A stretch of DNA of 64,000 nucleotides, taken from assembly GCA_963691705.1 (NCBI GenBank), contig OY829543.1, forward strand, positions 34,671,025 through 34,735,024. Reading direction: 5' to 3'. Below are positions 1 to 11,119 of this stretch, piece by piece (within the stretch, counting starts at the first letter, position 1; every line of letters starts with the position of its first letter). This DNA comes from Viola odorata (lineage: Eukaryota > Streptophyta > Magnoliopsida > Malpighiales > Violaceae). A model generated the notes under the pieces. That model was given only the letters and a program-made list of their open reading frames with translations, did not search any database and was not told where the DNA came from. Both the position numbers and the translations under genes were made by a program.

Positions 1-1
1 T

Positions 2-1960
2 TCTGACTTGAATCTGGCTCAACTGAGCCCTAATGCAATTTGCGTTGTTAGTGCTTTCGCGGCGTTATGCCGGTTCAAAGAAATTGAGTCCCCTTCCCTG
101 GCGTTGCTTCACAATATTTTCCAATTGTATTCTCGTAAAGGGGTAATATCGATAGCACCCCATTATGACGATGACTCGCTGAAGCCATTTACCTAGAGAC
201 TCATGGGTCTTGAGTCTTCTATTTCTAGCTGGAAAGAATGAATTTTTATTGTTGACCTGCCCGAACCCTTGTAGAGGACCGACTTTAATGAGGAGATTAA
301 AGATAGGGCTTGGGGTAGCAAAAAACTACTTTTCAATCTGGAGGATAGTTGGTTAAAGACGCTGCTCCAACTGGACTTTAGCGTTGACACTTGTAAAATG
401 GCTAATGGGGTGGATGTTAAAGAGTGTAAAATGGGTGAGTATTTACCCTCCTTTCTTTGCATTGCTGGGAAGTACTAACACTAACATTTTTTCATAAATA
501 TGTAGTGGTTTCGCCTGGTTGGGAGCCTGAATATATTCGGAGGAAAAAGAGAAGAGAGCAAAAGAAAAGAGAGGAGGATGTCGCCGCTGCTGCTGCTGCT
601 ATCGCTAAAGAGGGGGCTACCGCTGAAGGGGGGCTACTGCTATTACTTTGGTCGCACCGCCTTCTCAAGGGGTTCCTGTCACCCTCGACACTGCTCAAGT
701 GTCGTCTTCGCGAGCACGTGTCACAATGAAGAAGAGAAGCAGAAAAGCAAGCGTTGCGCATCCCGCTCTTTCCCAAGCTACCGTTTCTTCAGAAGTGACT
801 GCTGATACAATTCCTTCTGGAATTCCCTTGATTTCTCCTTCTACTCAGGTATTTTTATCCATTTCCCCTACCGCTTTCTTTTGTTCCTCTACAGGTTTCT
901 TATTATGTTTTGTTTCTTTAGGAAATTGGCACTGCTTCCGCTCATTCTCTTCCTGATAAAAATATATCGATTGCAAGTTCCCTCGCGAACCGCCAGAAGA
1001 AGGCTCATCACAACCTTTAGAACAGCCCATCATCGTCTAGCGTTAATCCTCCTTTGAAAATTTCCGTGGAAGGTGGCGCGCCTCTCGAGCAATCTCAAGG
1101 TGTTAACCTTGGTGGCGACCTTCAAACCTTTATTGATTCTCCGCTTCATTCTTCCTCTACCGCTGCGGGCTTTAAGCCTGATATGCTGGGTTTTGGAGCA
1201 TTTGTCGGGGGTGGGTCTTTTGTTTCTGACATGGGGGGGCTCTGCTAACCACCCTCCTTCTCCTCCTACCCTATCTTTCGTTCCTATGTCTCCACCTTCT
1301 GTCGCGAGGGGCAGCTCTGCTTCTGATTTGATGGTTGGCATCAGTACATACATTCCTCCCAGTCTTACCACTCATCAGGTTAGCTTGAGTGCCTTTAGAG
1401 AGGGAATATTTCAAGTTTCGGAGACTGATGGCGATGACGCTGCCCTTGCGTCTACATCTCTGTTGGCGGCTCAAATGATGTCGCATCGGGGGGAAAGAGA
1501 TGTATTTTTAGCTAAGGGGCACCAGGAGCGTATAAGTTTCCTTCGATCTCGGTTATTCTCTTCCTTCTGTCATCTCCATTACTTGGATAAGGATAACGCT
1601 AAGTGTCATCTCCATTACAAAGGGAGATAGACTGACGACTGAGTGTCAGGGGCTTCTGGAAGCTGCGACTGTTGCCAAACAAGAGGCAGAAACTACTAAG
1701 CGAGAGGCAGAGGCGGCTAATTGAGAGGCAGAGGCGGCTAAGTGAGAGGCAGAGGCCGTTAGGCTTGCCTTGGAAGAGGAAAAACATAAGGGTGTTGTTC
1801 TGAACACACTCCTTTCTGAAGAAGAGGCCAGGCTAGAGTTGGAAAGGCGTAAAAATGCTGAGTTGTCTGCCGAGCTTAACCTTTCTGCTGAGAAATGTCA
1901 TTGGTACATGAATGAGGGAGCGATGATCATGTCGGATGGTTTTATGCATCATTATGGGTA
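2..1960 (+). pseudogene. Broken antisense gene of E, homologue of 52595-54868
   Basis: The first 62 codons match residues of the intact F gene around LSPNAICVVSAFAALC almost exactly. Both introns are recognisable: 435-505 (donor GTGAGT, acceptor TGTAG, with tactaac branch-like sequence) and 849-921 (donor GTATTT, acceptor CTTTAG). Exon 1 carries in-frame stops where F has Trp: TAG at 194-196 and again near 273 are TGG to TAG changes. Exon 3 has an expanded 21-bp repeat coding roughly REAEAAK between about 1680 and 1760, with two stops, which F lacks. It keeps the coiled-coil coding part up to the MHHYG motif near 1960. No functional product is expected. Confidence 0.8.
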
Positions 1961-2665
1961 AACACCCTTCGGGTCGACGTTCTTTCTGACTACTTTGATT
2001 GAAGGCCCCCGTACGTGACCGATGAGGACTTCTATAGCGGAAGGGCCGTCGGGCAGGGAGGGGACAACACGTTAGCTGCTTCCTAGGCCTCATGCCTTAT
2101 TTTTTGTTTTTTGCTGTTAACATATCTTTGTCCATCCTTAGTTAGTAATATTGACAATATCGGCTTTTCTTTAGACTGTTGCCTTTTTGTCTAGAATTTC
2201 TTTGCCAATCTTGCTTCATGATATTACTCTCACAATATAGTTAGTAAACATCATTACTAAAGTCAAGATGATGTGGTCATCATACCTTATGCGGTTAATC
2301 GACCGCGGCGTTTGCGCGTATCTTTATTACAACACGTCGCATGTGGGTTGTTAAGATATTTCTGTCTTTAGAGACATAGTATTTATGCGGTAGCCACAAT
2401 AACTTGGGCTCTGAGATAGACTTCTCCGCAGTATCTCTCCTTACGTTTTTCTCTGTTGAGAATCAGGAAATTATTTCCACATGTCGTATGGCCAACGTTG
2501 CCTTATCATTATTTCTTTGGTGATGTCTCAGAGGACGAATCAATATCATCTCTACTCATGTTGTGTAGAGATTGATGCCGCCCTTTGTTGTTAGGGGGAT
2601 CGCTTAGCCTTGCTATGTTTGGTCTTGCCATAATATTATTGTTGCGATAGAGACATCTTTCCAGA
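1961..2665. other. Non-coding 3' region of the antisense gene in E
   Basis: I see no credible gene. It occupies the same place as 54869-55259 in F but is about 300 bp longer. A single copy of the 77-bp unit that is triplicated in F follows at about 2666-2740 (caccgggtatcaaccg core). Confidence 0.5.
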
Positions 2666-2737
2666 TCGACTTCACCGGGTATCAACCGCTCGGTTACTGG
2701 CTGGGGTATCTCTCTTTATTTCAAATGCCAACGGTCA

Positions 2738-3240
2738 GCTTAGAGCGTGCCTCGTCTTAGTGAGCCGTCTGATCAGGACCGGTCATCACAAGGATAGGAT
2801 TTTCACTTCCAAGCGTTGAAACCTCGCGTCTCTAGAGTGTGCCTCGTCTTAGTGGTCCGTCTATGTGAGCACGACTACCACAAAGATAGGATTTTCAGTT
2901 CCAGGACAGAGTTACTATCTCCTTGGGGCATGCCTCGTCTTAGTGGTCTGTCTATGTAAGCACAGCTACCACAAGGATGGGATTTTCACTCCCAAGGATG
3001 CCGGGGCGTGCCTCGTCTTAGTGGGCCTTCTGTGTTAGCACGGTTGCCACAATGATAGGATTTTCACTCTCGGGGCGTTGGGGCGTGCCTCATCTTAGTG
3101 GGCCGTCTGTGTTAGCAAGGTTGCCACAAGGATAGAATTTTCACTCCCAACGCTATATTTATGCCAGGGCGTGCCTCGTCTTAGTGAGCTGTCTAATCAG
3201 GTCCAGCCATCACAAGGATAGGATTTTCACTCCTAGCATT
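2738..3240 (+). repeat. Array of six hairpin-forming units in E
   Basis: Six units of about 75-90 bp carry the core GCCTCGTCTTAGTG and the tail GGATAGGATTTTCACT. Cores begin near 2745, 2836, 2928, 3005, 3082 and 3167. Each unit is bounded by a short inverted repeat whose sequence differs between units, for example GCGTTGGG with CCCAACGC (fifth) and CCTTGGG with CCCAAGG (third). Inside each unit GTGA pairs with TCAC or GTGG with CCAC. The array lies between the 3' ends of the antisense gene and of pol, as in F. Confidence 0.85.
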
Positions 3241-3333
3241 CTTCATTATCTGTATGTTATTAGTCACAACGTGCACAAGGAATGCTTTTGATTCGTTCGT
3301 TAGAGCAATGCTAACATTATCAAACGGGAGAGA

Positions 3334-4426
3334 TCAATATCTAGCATGATATAGTTTCAAACGAGCTATGTTCCAAGAGTTTTGTAAGGGAGTACCGTCG
3401 AGTGTTTCCAAATGATATGCTCCCTTTTCGACGACACGAGTGACGTGATACGGCCCGTCCCAGTTTGGACTGAGCTTTCCCATGCATTGCCCTGCCACTC
3501 GCTTGTCTCTGAGTACTAAATCTCCCATTTTGAGCAATCGTTCTCTGACTTGTCTGTTATGATATTGCGCCATTTTTCTTTTGTAATACAGGGTTTCAAA
3601 AGAGTCTGCTCTTGTACCTCTGGTAGTGCATCGAGGTTACCACGTAACCTTTCTTCATTTATTTCTTCTTTAAAATATGCCACTCGGAGGCTTAAAGTGC
3701 CAATTTCTACTGGCGCGACAGCTTCTGTGCCGAAGGCTAACGCGAAAGGGGTTTCTCCTGTGCTGGTTTTGACGGTCATGCGATAGGCCCACATCACGTA
3801 TGGTAGTTTGTTTGCCCATTTATTTTTAGAACCTTCCAGGTTTCTTTTAATGCCGCTGAGAATGTTGCGATTGGTCACTTCTGCCTGATCGTTGGTTTGT
3901 GGGTGCGCTACAAAAGTGAATCACTGATTTCTGAAAAAATGGCTCATAAATTGCTTTCCATTGTCACTGACCAATATGCGAGGTATCCCGAATCACATTA
4001 TGACTTGATATTTGAAGAAACGCCAGATTTTTTCAGTGGTGATGTTGGCTACCGCTTCTACTTCTGCCCATTTCATGAAATAGTCTACCGCTACGACCAC
4101 AAATTTCAATTGAGACTTGGCTTCTGGAAATGGCCCAAAATATCTATTCCCCATTTGGAAAACGGGCAAGGATTTGCACGGCAGGTTTTCGAGGGATCTT
4201 AGCGTATTACTGACATTTCTGACAGGTTTTTACAAAGTTGTGACAATCTCTGCGAATAGTGGGCCAGTAGAATCCAGACCGAAAAACCTGTGCTGCCAGG
4301 GTGTCACCAGCCACATGCATGCCACATATTCCTTCATGGATTTCTCGCAAGGTGTGGAGGCCTTCCTGCTCTATTATGCACTTTGCAGCTGGATGGGAGA
4401 AACATCTCCCAATCAGCTCCCTTCCT
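3334..4426 (-). pseudogene. Integrase part of Tat-like pol (E), broken
   Basis: Read on the minus strand from 4426 this contains the integrase zinc-binding region (FSHPAAKC, GICGMH, C-x2-C at CQKC), then a core region destroyed by frameshifts, then the C-terminal domain with the KLSPNWDGPYHVTRVV segment and the terminal WNIARLKLYHARY. The same segments occur in F at 56058-57200. Frames change near 3550 and repeatedly between 3880 and 4210. It cannot yield an active integrase. The N-terminal edge is cut at 4427, where the sequence becomes an inverted LTR piece. Confidence 0.85.
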
Positions 4427-4644
4427 TTACCTATAAATACCCCCACCCTTCCAGACAAGAGGGTAAGCCTAAGACAGCGTGCTGAACCCCTACCATTTTC
4501 ACCACTCATACTGACTTAAGCATCGGAGCGTTTACGCTAGAGACCCCCTCCGGCGCTTTGCAGGTAACGAAGACACAGGAATAGTGTTCCCAACCAGCCC
4601 CCCATTGGCCGATCCTGCTCAACAAACCTCAGACTCTTATCATT
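4427..4644 (+). repeat. Inverted LTR fragment of the F/E family
   Basis: This resembles the reverse complement of the window-plus-strand start of the F LTR. It has TATAAATACC at 4432, CTTAAGCATCGGAG at about 4513, GACCCCCTCCGGCGC shortly after, and it ends in TTATCA at 4644. Relative to the integrase next to it, its orientation is opposite to that seen in F. This indicates an inversion or a recombination joint. Only about 218 bp of the roughly 570-bp LTR is present. Confidence 0.7.
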
Positions 4645-4796
4645 AGGAGAAACAACAATAGAAGAGAAAATAAACGGATTAGGGTTAGGAAACTCTAAGC
4701 GCAATGGCGAAAATTTTAGTTTTTGGTGGCTTGCGCCAAGACAGATTTTGTATAGACCAAGTGTGTTCCTCACTTCTCTCCCTATGGCATAATCAT

Positions 4797-5690
4797 TCAA
4801 TTTTTTTTTATTATCCTCTCCTTTTGATCTCTCAATGCTACTCTCAGCACGCTTACTCTTTTCGTGCGAATGTTTACACTCACCCTCTGTATGCTTACTC
4901 TTTTCATGCGAATGTTGATCAGTTTCACTTCTTTATTTTTGACACTCAATCCTTCTTTTTCTCTCTTGGTTCTCTTGGTGATCTCATATTCAGCATAAGC
5001 TTTCACAAGTCACTTTTGCTCCTTATCTTTCGCCTTTGACTTAGTAGGTATAATACTAGGATAAGGAGACATCTTCTTCCTTTGCTTCTCTATGTTGATC
5101 GCCGTTTGTAACATATCCTCTAAGTAATAGAATTCAACTAATTTCAATGGATCTATTATCTCACGGTTGAGGCCATTGAAGAATCTTGCCATCGTCACTC
5201 TTTCGGCCTCCTTGACTTGTGCTCTCTCCAAAGCAATCTCCATCTCATTAAAGTACTCTTCAACGCTCTTATTTCCTCGTGTCAAGGTCTGCAACCTTTT
5301 CAGAAGCTCACGGCTAAAGTGAGTGGGAACAAAATGATTCCTCATGGCCCTCTCCATCACTTCCCAATTCTGAATTGGAAGACCCCCTAAGGCAGTTCGT
5401 TTAAGGTTGATCTGATCCCACCAGTTAACCGCATACTCACCTAGCGTAGCTGATGCTAACTTTACTTTCTTCCTTTCCAAATACTTATGGCAACGAAAAA
5501 TAGATTATACATCTCGCTCCCAATCCAAGTAAGCACTCAGACTATGCACTGCTGCAAAAGGCAGAAGTCTTATTTCTTTACTCCCTAGGTTCTCACTTTC
5601 TTTCCTCCTTTCACGCCTATCATACTGCCCTTGCCTCGGATAGGCATCATTCTCATAATCTCGCCTCTCGGACCATTGCGTGTAAGACAT
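4797..5690 (-). pseudogene. Gag of element D, with in-frame stops
   Basis: One frame runs from ATG 5690 to 4797 with stops at 5505 and 5010. The capsid-like Retrotrans_gag region shows YAVNWWDQI, the FVPTHFSRELLKRLQTL stretch and SVEEYFNEME, closely matching A and B. After the capsid it goes directly into a charged linker (KRVSIQRVSVN) that in A and B lies between protease and RT. The zinc knuckle and protease therefore appear deleted. It would encode the structural coat protein if intact. Residual coding from about 4800 to 4645 is too short to assign. Confidence 0.75.
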
Positions 5691-6597
5691 TCTGTAATTC
5701 CTGTAAATTCATAACACTAGCAAACAAACGTAAAATTTGAACTAAACCTAGCACTCTCTTACGTGTTTACTCTCGTGTTTAAATCCTCTAATACTCTCAC
5801 AAAATTCACTCAAAAATCCCTGCAATTGTTCAAGCGTTAGTAAGACTAAAGAGTTTGAATAACGCTTCTAAGAAGACTCTCAAAGACAACTAGCTGCAAA
5901 AGAATTTTGATACTTAATATTTGATTAATCGCAAGAACAATCAATTAAACAAATATTAAGTAGAGTAGAAGGCAATTTCAAGGAATCAAAGAACGCTCAA
6001 ATTGACTCAAAAGGAAAAAAATAATTTTAACTTTCAGTTCTGATTTTAATTTGCAATTACACCTTCAATTCGCTTCCCTGCCAAATCTGAATTTCGATCA
6101 CAAAAGTGGTTGTTCTTCTGAAATTTGTAGCGCAAACACTTCTATATGTTTTTGTGTTTGTAGAGTCGAATTCCTTTCCTCTCTTTTGGAATTTCTCGGA
6201 GTATTTCCTTTTCTTTTTCTCCGTTCTTATATTTTATTTTTTTACTAACGAACACAGTTTGGTATTTTGATCACAGCTTCTTACTCCGTAGTCCGAATCA
6301 CTTGCATCTTTTCTATTCAGATTACTAACAAACACAACTTTCACTGAAATTGAACTTCAATAGCTATATATTTAAATACAATTTCGACACTGATACTTTG
6401 GTGGACTATTTTTATTTTTTATTTTTTATAAAAAAAATGAAAGCACACAAGAGCTAACCCTAGCTCGACTCTATTGACAATCACGTAAGGAACCAAGCAC
6501 ACAAGGAAATCGGTCTTAGAATGGAGTAGAAGAAGAAACCGATTTCTGCAAAGAAAACTTGAAAACAAATAAAGATACTTACCAATTTTTGAACGCC
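5691..6597 (-). other. Leader of element D, no gene
   Basis: This AT-rich untranslated leader lies between the primer binding site and gag. It shares gag-proximal blocks with the leader of A (63290-63500), including TACTCTCGTGTTTAAATCC-like and CAAAGACAACT motifs. No ORF of interest is seen. Confidence 0.6.
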
Positions 6598-6613
6598 TTA
6601 AGCTTCGCTACCA
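6598..6613 (-). other. Primer binding site of D
   Basis: On the minus strand TGGTAGCGAAGC begins at 6613, two bases after the LTR terminus CATATCA. It resembles the sites of B (TGGTAGCGGAGC) and C (TGGTATCGAAGCC) and, less closely, the initiator Met site TGGTATCAGAGC known from many plant elements. Confidence 0.7.
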
Positions 6614-6615
6614 AC

Positions 6616-7530
6616 TGATATGATCCTAGTTGTGTAGGATACGTAACACGTAATTTTGATTGTTGCTCAAAAATAGATTTCGATGCGGAATAAGATAACT
6701 CACCTAGACAACGTAAGCCTGCTGATCGATAAGCACCAGCCAACCTAGTCCGAATAAGGGAGGGTCCTTGGCTGAATCACTAAGCCTATATCCCTTGTGG
6801 ATATCAACCTTGGGCAGACGAACAAGTAGGATGTAATTTCGATTTTACTTGTTGACGACTCGAGTATTGCGGACTTGAGAAGGAACAAGGTTCAGCACTT
6901 GAACAATGTGCAGAAATTTGAAAGAACAAAGTCTCAATTTAATCAAAATAACAGCCATATGAATAAGGAGACCAAGCAGCTCATTATGTAGAGTTTTACA
7001 AGCAAACCCTAATCTGATAAGATGTAGGAGTTCTAATTAAGGAAAATAACTTAATTAACTAATTCATCAAGTAACCAATTAACTAATTAACTAATCAACT
7101 AATTAAATTAAATATAAATATATTTAAATACATTCTAGTAGCCCATGTTGAGTTCTCCATCATCGGGCCAAGGTTTGGGCCGAAACCTCAAGTCGTATGT
7201 TGTCTTGCGTACACACTGCGCACCATAATGTCGACTTGCATAATTTTCAAACCACTGGGAAAAATGGGCTGAAACGTGTACCAAATGAAAACTAACATCC
7301 TAATGTTTCCAAAACGTGGTCAATCGCATGATTCTGACTTGTAAAGCATCGGCTAGGTTCAGACGAAGTCGCCTGACACGTCTTAGATTCCTTATTTGCA
7401 TAGGACTACTGTCAACGAGAATGTTGGCTTGAGTCGGACTCCATATGCTCTATCATGTGTTGACACTTTTGTCCATATAGTCGCGTGATACATCTTGGGA
7501 TAGTATAAGCATGTGAAAGAGAATAAAAAT
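6616..7530 (-). repeat. 5' LTR of element D
   Basis: It starts on the plus strand with TGATATGATCC next to the primer binding site. It shares a GATGCGGAA block and the CTAGACAACGTA block with the LTR at 40867. The far end is not marked by a clear CA terminus and is approximate. No gene is seen inside. Confidence 0.6.
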
Positions 7531-8675
7531 AATTACAAAATGAAATACATTAATTGGTCATCCAACTACCACAAATTATTGACTCAGGAGGTTATTTTCT
7601 TGTGTGTAGATCTTTGTAGGAGGGGAATAAAAAATATTAAACTTAAATTTTAGACCCGTGAGAGTTATGCATGAGCCTATAATTTCAAATATTTAGTTTA
7701 ATAAAAATATTTTAATTTTGTTTAGTTTTTCGAGGGTCCTTTTAATCGGAACTAATTTTATTCGAATATTATTGAGATCGTAAAAGATGGTGATTCTCTC
7801 AAGCCGGTTTTTTCCATTGAACTCGAAACTTTCATTAAAGATAGACTATTTTTTTACCATTTTACCACATTTAGAAAGCTCATGGAGAAGCTAGAGAGAG
7901 TTTTTCCATCACCACCTGCCCCCCACTGCATGATTGCCCCAAGTTTTATTTTTCTTTTATATTTCCTTTGCAGTTTTCTTTTTCATTTATCTTTTGCTTG
8001 TGTTTTGTTTTCTTTTGTTGTTTTCTCGAAACTCACACATTGAGGACAATGTGTCCTTTACGTGTGGTGGAAGATTTTTAGGATTTTTGTGATATTTTGT
8101 GAATATTTGTTATGACAACGTATATTTTTATTTTTAGTTTTTATTTTTCAACTTTTTGTGTTAATTAGTTTTTATTTAGAATTTTCTGTATGATTTTTTT
8201 TTTCTTTTTCTTTATGTGTTTCTAGGTTAGCTTTGCATGAATGAATACATGTTTTGTTTTTCCAAATCAGAATCCATTTTGCATTCAATTATTTACCTTA
8301 CCACTAGAAATACACATGACACTTGTTGGACCGAATCCATGCTCTTGTATCGGGGGAACGAAGTGTAACATGATCAATGCTTAAAAAAAATATCCTAATG
8401 GCTTATAATATCTTGCTCATCCCCATAGTTTCATGATAACCTAGCTTGGAGTTTGAGATATGATTGTTGGAACACCAAAACTGTTTTCCCATGACAACGA
8501 ATTAAAATGACTTCTCTGAACATAAAGGGTTGCCTATTCTTTAATTTTGTTCTTGCATGAGTCATTTTCTTTGCAATTTGCTATGATATTTTCCACCACC
8601 AGTCCTCTTTCCAAAAGACATGGATGGTTCGACATCCTCACCCTAATAAGTTTGTTTATCGATAGTGTACTGAAC
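7531..8675 (+). mobile_element. Element P, left part: Athila-like 3' region
   Basis: This AT-rich stretch has no intact ORF. At 8033-8065 it contains ACATTGAGGACAATGTG followed by ACGTGTGGTGG, resembling the conserved block found after pol in Athila-like plant elements (a similar block lies at 30890 on the other strand). The fragment is interrupted at 8681 by element C and resumes at 20761. Confidence 0.5.
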
Positions 8676-8680
8676 CCTTA
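8676..8680. repeat. Target-site duplication of C, left (CCTTA)
   Basis: CCTTA directly precedes the TGATGCGATCC start of C. The same five bases follow its GATCGCATCA end at 20756-20760. Confidence 0.9.
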
Positions 8681-9974
8681 TGATGCGATCCGACCTCGTT
8701 TTAATGAGTCGGATTGTGCTAATAGATCTAGCTTGAGTTACCCGACAAAACCCAAAAAAATTTGAAAAAGAAACACAAGAATTAGAGATGGATTAAAGAA
8801 GAAATGCAACGGATTTTAGAGAATGAAGAAGAACAAAAATTTGAGAATTTAAGAGATGATTTGCGGTTAATAATCCAATCGGAAATGATCAATCAATAGG
8901 CAAGCATTCAAATTAACTTTCATTGGAATCTATAATATTCAATAAACACAATAATCCCAAAGTTCTATTCAATTGTAACAAGAACAAGTAATTAAAGATT
9001 GAAGGTAAAAGGAGTTTTACTTGTAATGAATCAAGGAGCCTCCCAAGCTTGATGCTTACAAGGAGATTTCAAGGTGTTTAGAGGGAGGATGTTGGAGAAA
9101 TAAAGACCCACTCTAGTCTCTCTTAATGGAATGATATTGTCCTCTTTGGGCCTAAGCCCGCACAGTTTTCACAAAAGGCCTCATTCCACTAAGAAGATCC
9201 ACTCCTTTTATATTTAGTCTTTATTTCTCTTTTCTTTCCGATTTAGGACTTTGGTTCGCACACCCCAAAAATCTCCCCCTCGAACTAAGTACCACCAAGC
9301 CCACCATCTGATCCCGATAATCTCCCTCTCGAACGAAGCCCTACATAGTCCTCAATAAGACCCACTGACTTCAAGTTCCTCTCGAAGATTCACCGTACTT
9401 TTCAAGCTCGTCCAGGAGATTCGCAACGTGCCACCCACATCAAAGCCCATTACTCAGGCCCAGCTGAATCATTCCATTAAGAAGATCCACTCCTTTTATA
9501 TTTAGTCTTTATTTCTCTCTTCTTTCCGATGTGGGACTTTGGTTCGCACACCCTAACTGAGGAGTACTCTCTAACTTAAGCAATAAACACTCATCAAAAA
9601 ATAAGGAAGAAAAATGAAGGAGAAAGCTATTTATACTAAGTACAAAAGGCCTTGAAAATACTCTTCTAGGAAGCCAAAAATGTCTCTGGCGATATACCGT
9701 TAGAGGCTTAATGGTATGTCGCTAGCCTCACTTCAGAAGAAAATTTCTTTATTTTCTCCTAGTGGTATGTCGCCAGGTGCCTCTAGTGTCTGGCGATATG
9801 TCGTGAGGTGCACTCTTCATGGTTGGTCTGACCACTTCGAGGGGAAAGCTCGGCCACGCGGGTGGCCTTGGGTTGGCATGAATCTCGCCTACTTTTGGTA
9901 ACTCTAGGCATGTCTCTTGGCCTTCAAATGTGTGCTCATTCATCGCTGAAATGAAGCCATGTGTGATTGCATCA
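8681..9974 (-). repeat. 3' LTR of C (with insertion)
   Basis: It is 1294 bp against 836 bp for the other LTR. The difference is a 469-bp insertion at 9090-9558. It shares with the right LTR the TGATGCGATC start, the GATATACCGTTAGAGG motif and the final GTGTGAT-GCATCA. Confidence 0.9.
9090..9558. mobile_element. TRIM-like or solo-LTR insertion inside the C LTR
   Basis: The right C LTR has an uninterrupted GAGGGAGGAGTACTCTC. In the left LTR GAGGA is duplicated (9085-9089 and 9559-9563) around 469 bp beginning TGTTGGAGAAA. Two near-identical segments inside, about 9195-9260 and 9485-9552, contain GATCCACTCC, TTTATATTTAGTC and TTTGGTTCGCACACC. This suggests two terminal repeats around a short middle, as in TRIM elements. 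It has no coding capacity, and its 3' end is not a canonical CA. Confidence 0.65.
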
Positions 9975-10156
9975 TCACCTTTCCCTTCGAAAGGATTCAT
10001 CCTCGAATCCATTGCTTTAAATTTGTGGTCATGGCTTGGGTGCACATAACTCAACAATACTTGCAAGGGACACATCACTAGAAGTGTATGATGTTGGCTA
10101 GGAATGTAGTAAAGGAAAGGATCCTCATAAGTACCGAATTCCTTGACCAAACCCAT
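9975..10156 (-). pseudogene. Pol C-terminal remnant of C running into the LTR
   Basis: The minus frame ends the internal region with the motif DSRMNPFEGKGDDAIT, and the last codons are shared with the start of the LTR. A and B have the equivalent DSRVNPSDGGGDDM and [14 protein letters not shown] at the same place. The codons overlap the purine-rich tract before the 3' LTR. Everything upstream in pol is missing, so only the terminus required in cis was retained. Confidence 0.7.
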
Positions 10157-10255
10157 AGAAAATTTCTACAAAGGAGAATCAAATATAGAAAAGAAGGGAT
10201 CACCCATGTTAGAATACAAGATACTCTCTATCCCTTTCCCACTCTTTTTACGCTC

Positions 10256-11114
10256 CTAATTAATATCTTCAAGTTCAAACAAAGGGTTATCAAAACCTTG
10301 AAAGATATTTAGCTCAATGTGATCACCCAATTTATTTCCAAGGTTATATCCACTCTCAATGGCACGCTTACTCTTTTCACTCCCTAATGTAACCCTCCTA
10401 AATTTAAACAACGGGTTGACAAAACCATCAAACACATCTAGCCCAACGTGTTTACCCGATTCACTCCCGAGTGTTTGGTGGTAGTCACCCAACTCATTCC
10501 CAAGTGTTTGGTGGCTCTCACCCAACTCACTCTCAAGTGTTTGGCTACACTCACTCAACTCTTTCCCAAGTGTTTGGGTACACTCACCCTCAATTGTCTC
10601 TCTACTCATCTCACCAATAGGGTGCTCAACCATATCATTCTCAACACAATTATTAACCACATCATCCTCAAGTCCACAATTCTCGCTCTTCAACACAAGA
10701 GTTTCATGCATATTATCTCTAATGAAATCACAATCTACAACTAATTTTGGCTTACTTGGACCACCTTATTGAATAGAAAACAACTAGTTTTCCAGCCCCC
10801 GTTGATAGTGTGGGGGTACAAACCACTCACGTATTACTCACCTTATTTCACCCCAAGTAGTGATCGGTTCTACTCGTCTCTTTTCTCTTCCACAACTCAT
10901 ATGGTACCACCAATTATAGGCACTGTCGTCAAATGTCTTGATTGCAAGTTTGGCTTTCTTGCTCTCGGACATTTGGTGACATTCGAACACTCGTGCAAGG
11001 TAGGATTCTTATTCTATAAACTCCACCGGAGAGGACATTCCTCTAAAGAGGGGAAGTTGAAATTGTCGATGGCGAGAAGTGGTGTGGTCTTGATGAAGTG
11101 GTGTGGTCTTGATG
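10256..11114 (-). pseudogene. Gag of C, second half, with tandem repeat region
   Basis: Directly after the B insertion point the minus strand codes a broken capsid segment: YLARVFECHQMSESKKAKLA, then YNWWYHM, then REWFVPPHYQRGLEN, equivalent to SYFHRD-type motifs in A. It continues in an ORF of 151 codons (10711-10256) with four 11-residue repeats around QTLG.EL and two copies of LNxFxGFxNPLF. No zinc knuckle or protease is seen. Stops interrupt the capsid part. Confidence 0.65.
10451..10582 (-). repeat. Four 33-bp coding tandem repeats
   Basis: Units read QTLGKELSE, QTLESELGE, QTLGNELGD and QTLGSESGK within an 11-residue period. The period matches exactly 132 bp. Confidence 0.8.
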
Positions 11115-11119
11115 GTTGT
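11115..11119. repeat. Target-site duplication of B, left (GTTGT)
   Basis: GTTGT precedes TGATAGGAGCC of B. The same five bases follow its CTCGTATCA end at 18486-18490. Confidence 0.9.

Larger units (their letters stand above)
1..4644 (-). mobile_element. Element E: degraded Tat-like Ty3/gypsy fragment
   Basis: This stretch follows 52880-57190 of element F in the same order: antisense gene, 77-bp unit, hairpin array, integrase. It is therefore a diverged relative of F, cut off by the window start. All coding parts are broken by stop codons and frameshifts. The right end is abnormal: where F continues into pol, E changes at about 4427 into an LTR fragment in the opposite orientation. Placement in the Tat lineage rests on similarity to F. 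It lies against the gag of element D, but no target-site duplication can be tested. Confidence 0.8.
4645..7530 (-). mobile_element. Element D: 5' part of a Ty3/gypsy element
   Basis: The minus-strand order is LTR, primer binding site, leader and gag, related to elements A, B and C in gag, leader (CTCNYGTGTTT motifs) and LTR start. The element stops at 4645 against E, so protease, RT and integrase are missing from the window. The right end of its LTR is uncertain, at about 7500-7550. Confidence 0.7.

Noticed and set aside
457..805. Overlapping ORFs in several frames near the start
   Set aside because: They are frames of one decayed exon of the antisense gene. Only the frame matching 53381-53658 has homologous motifs.
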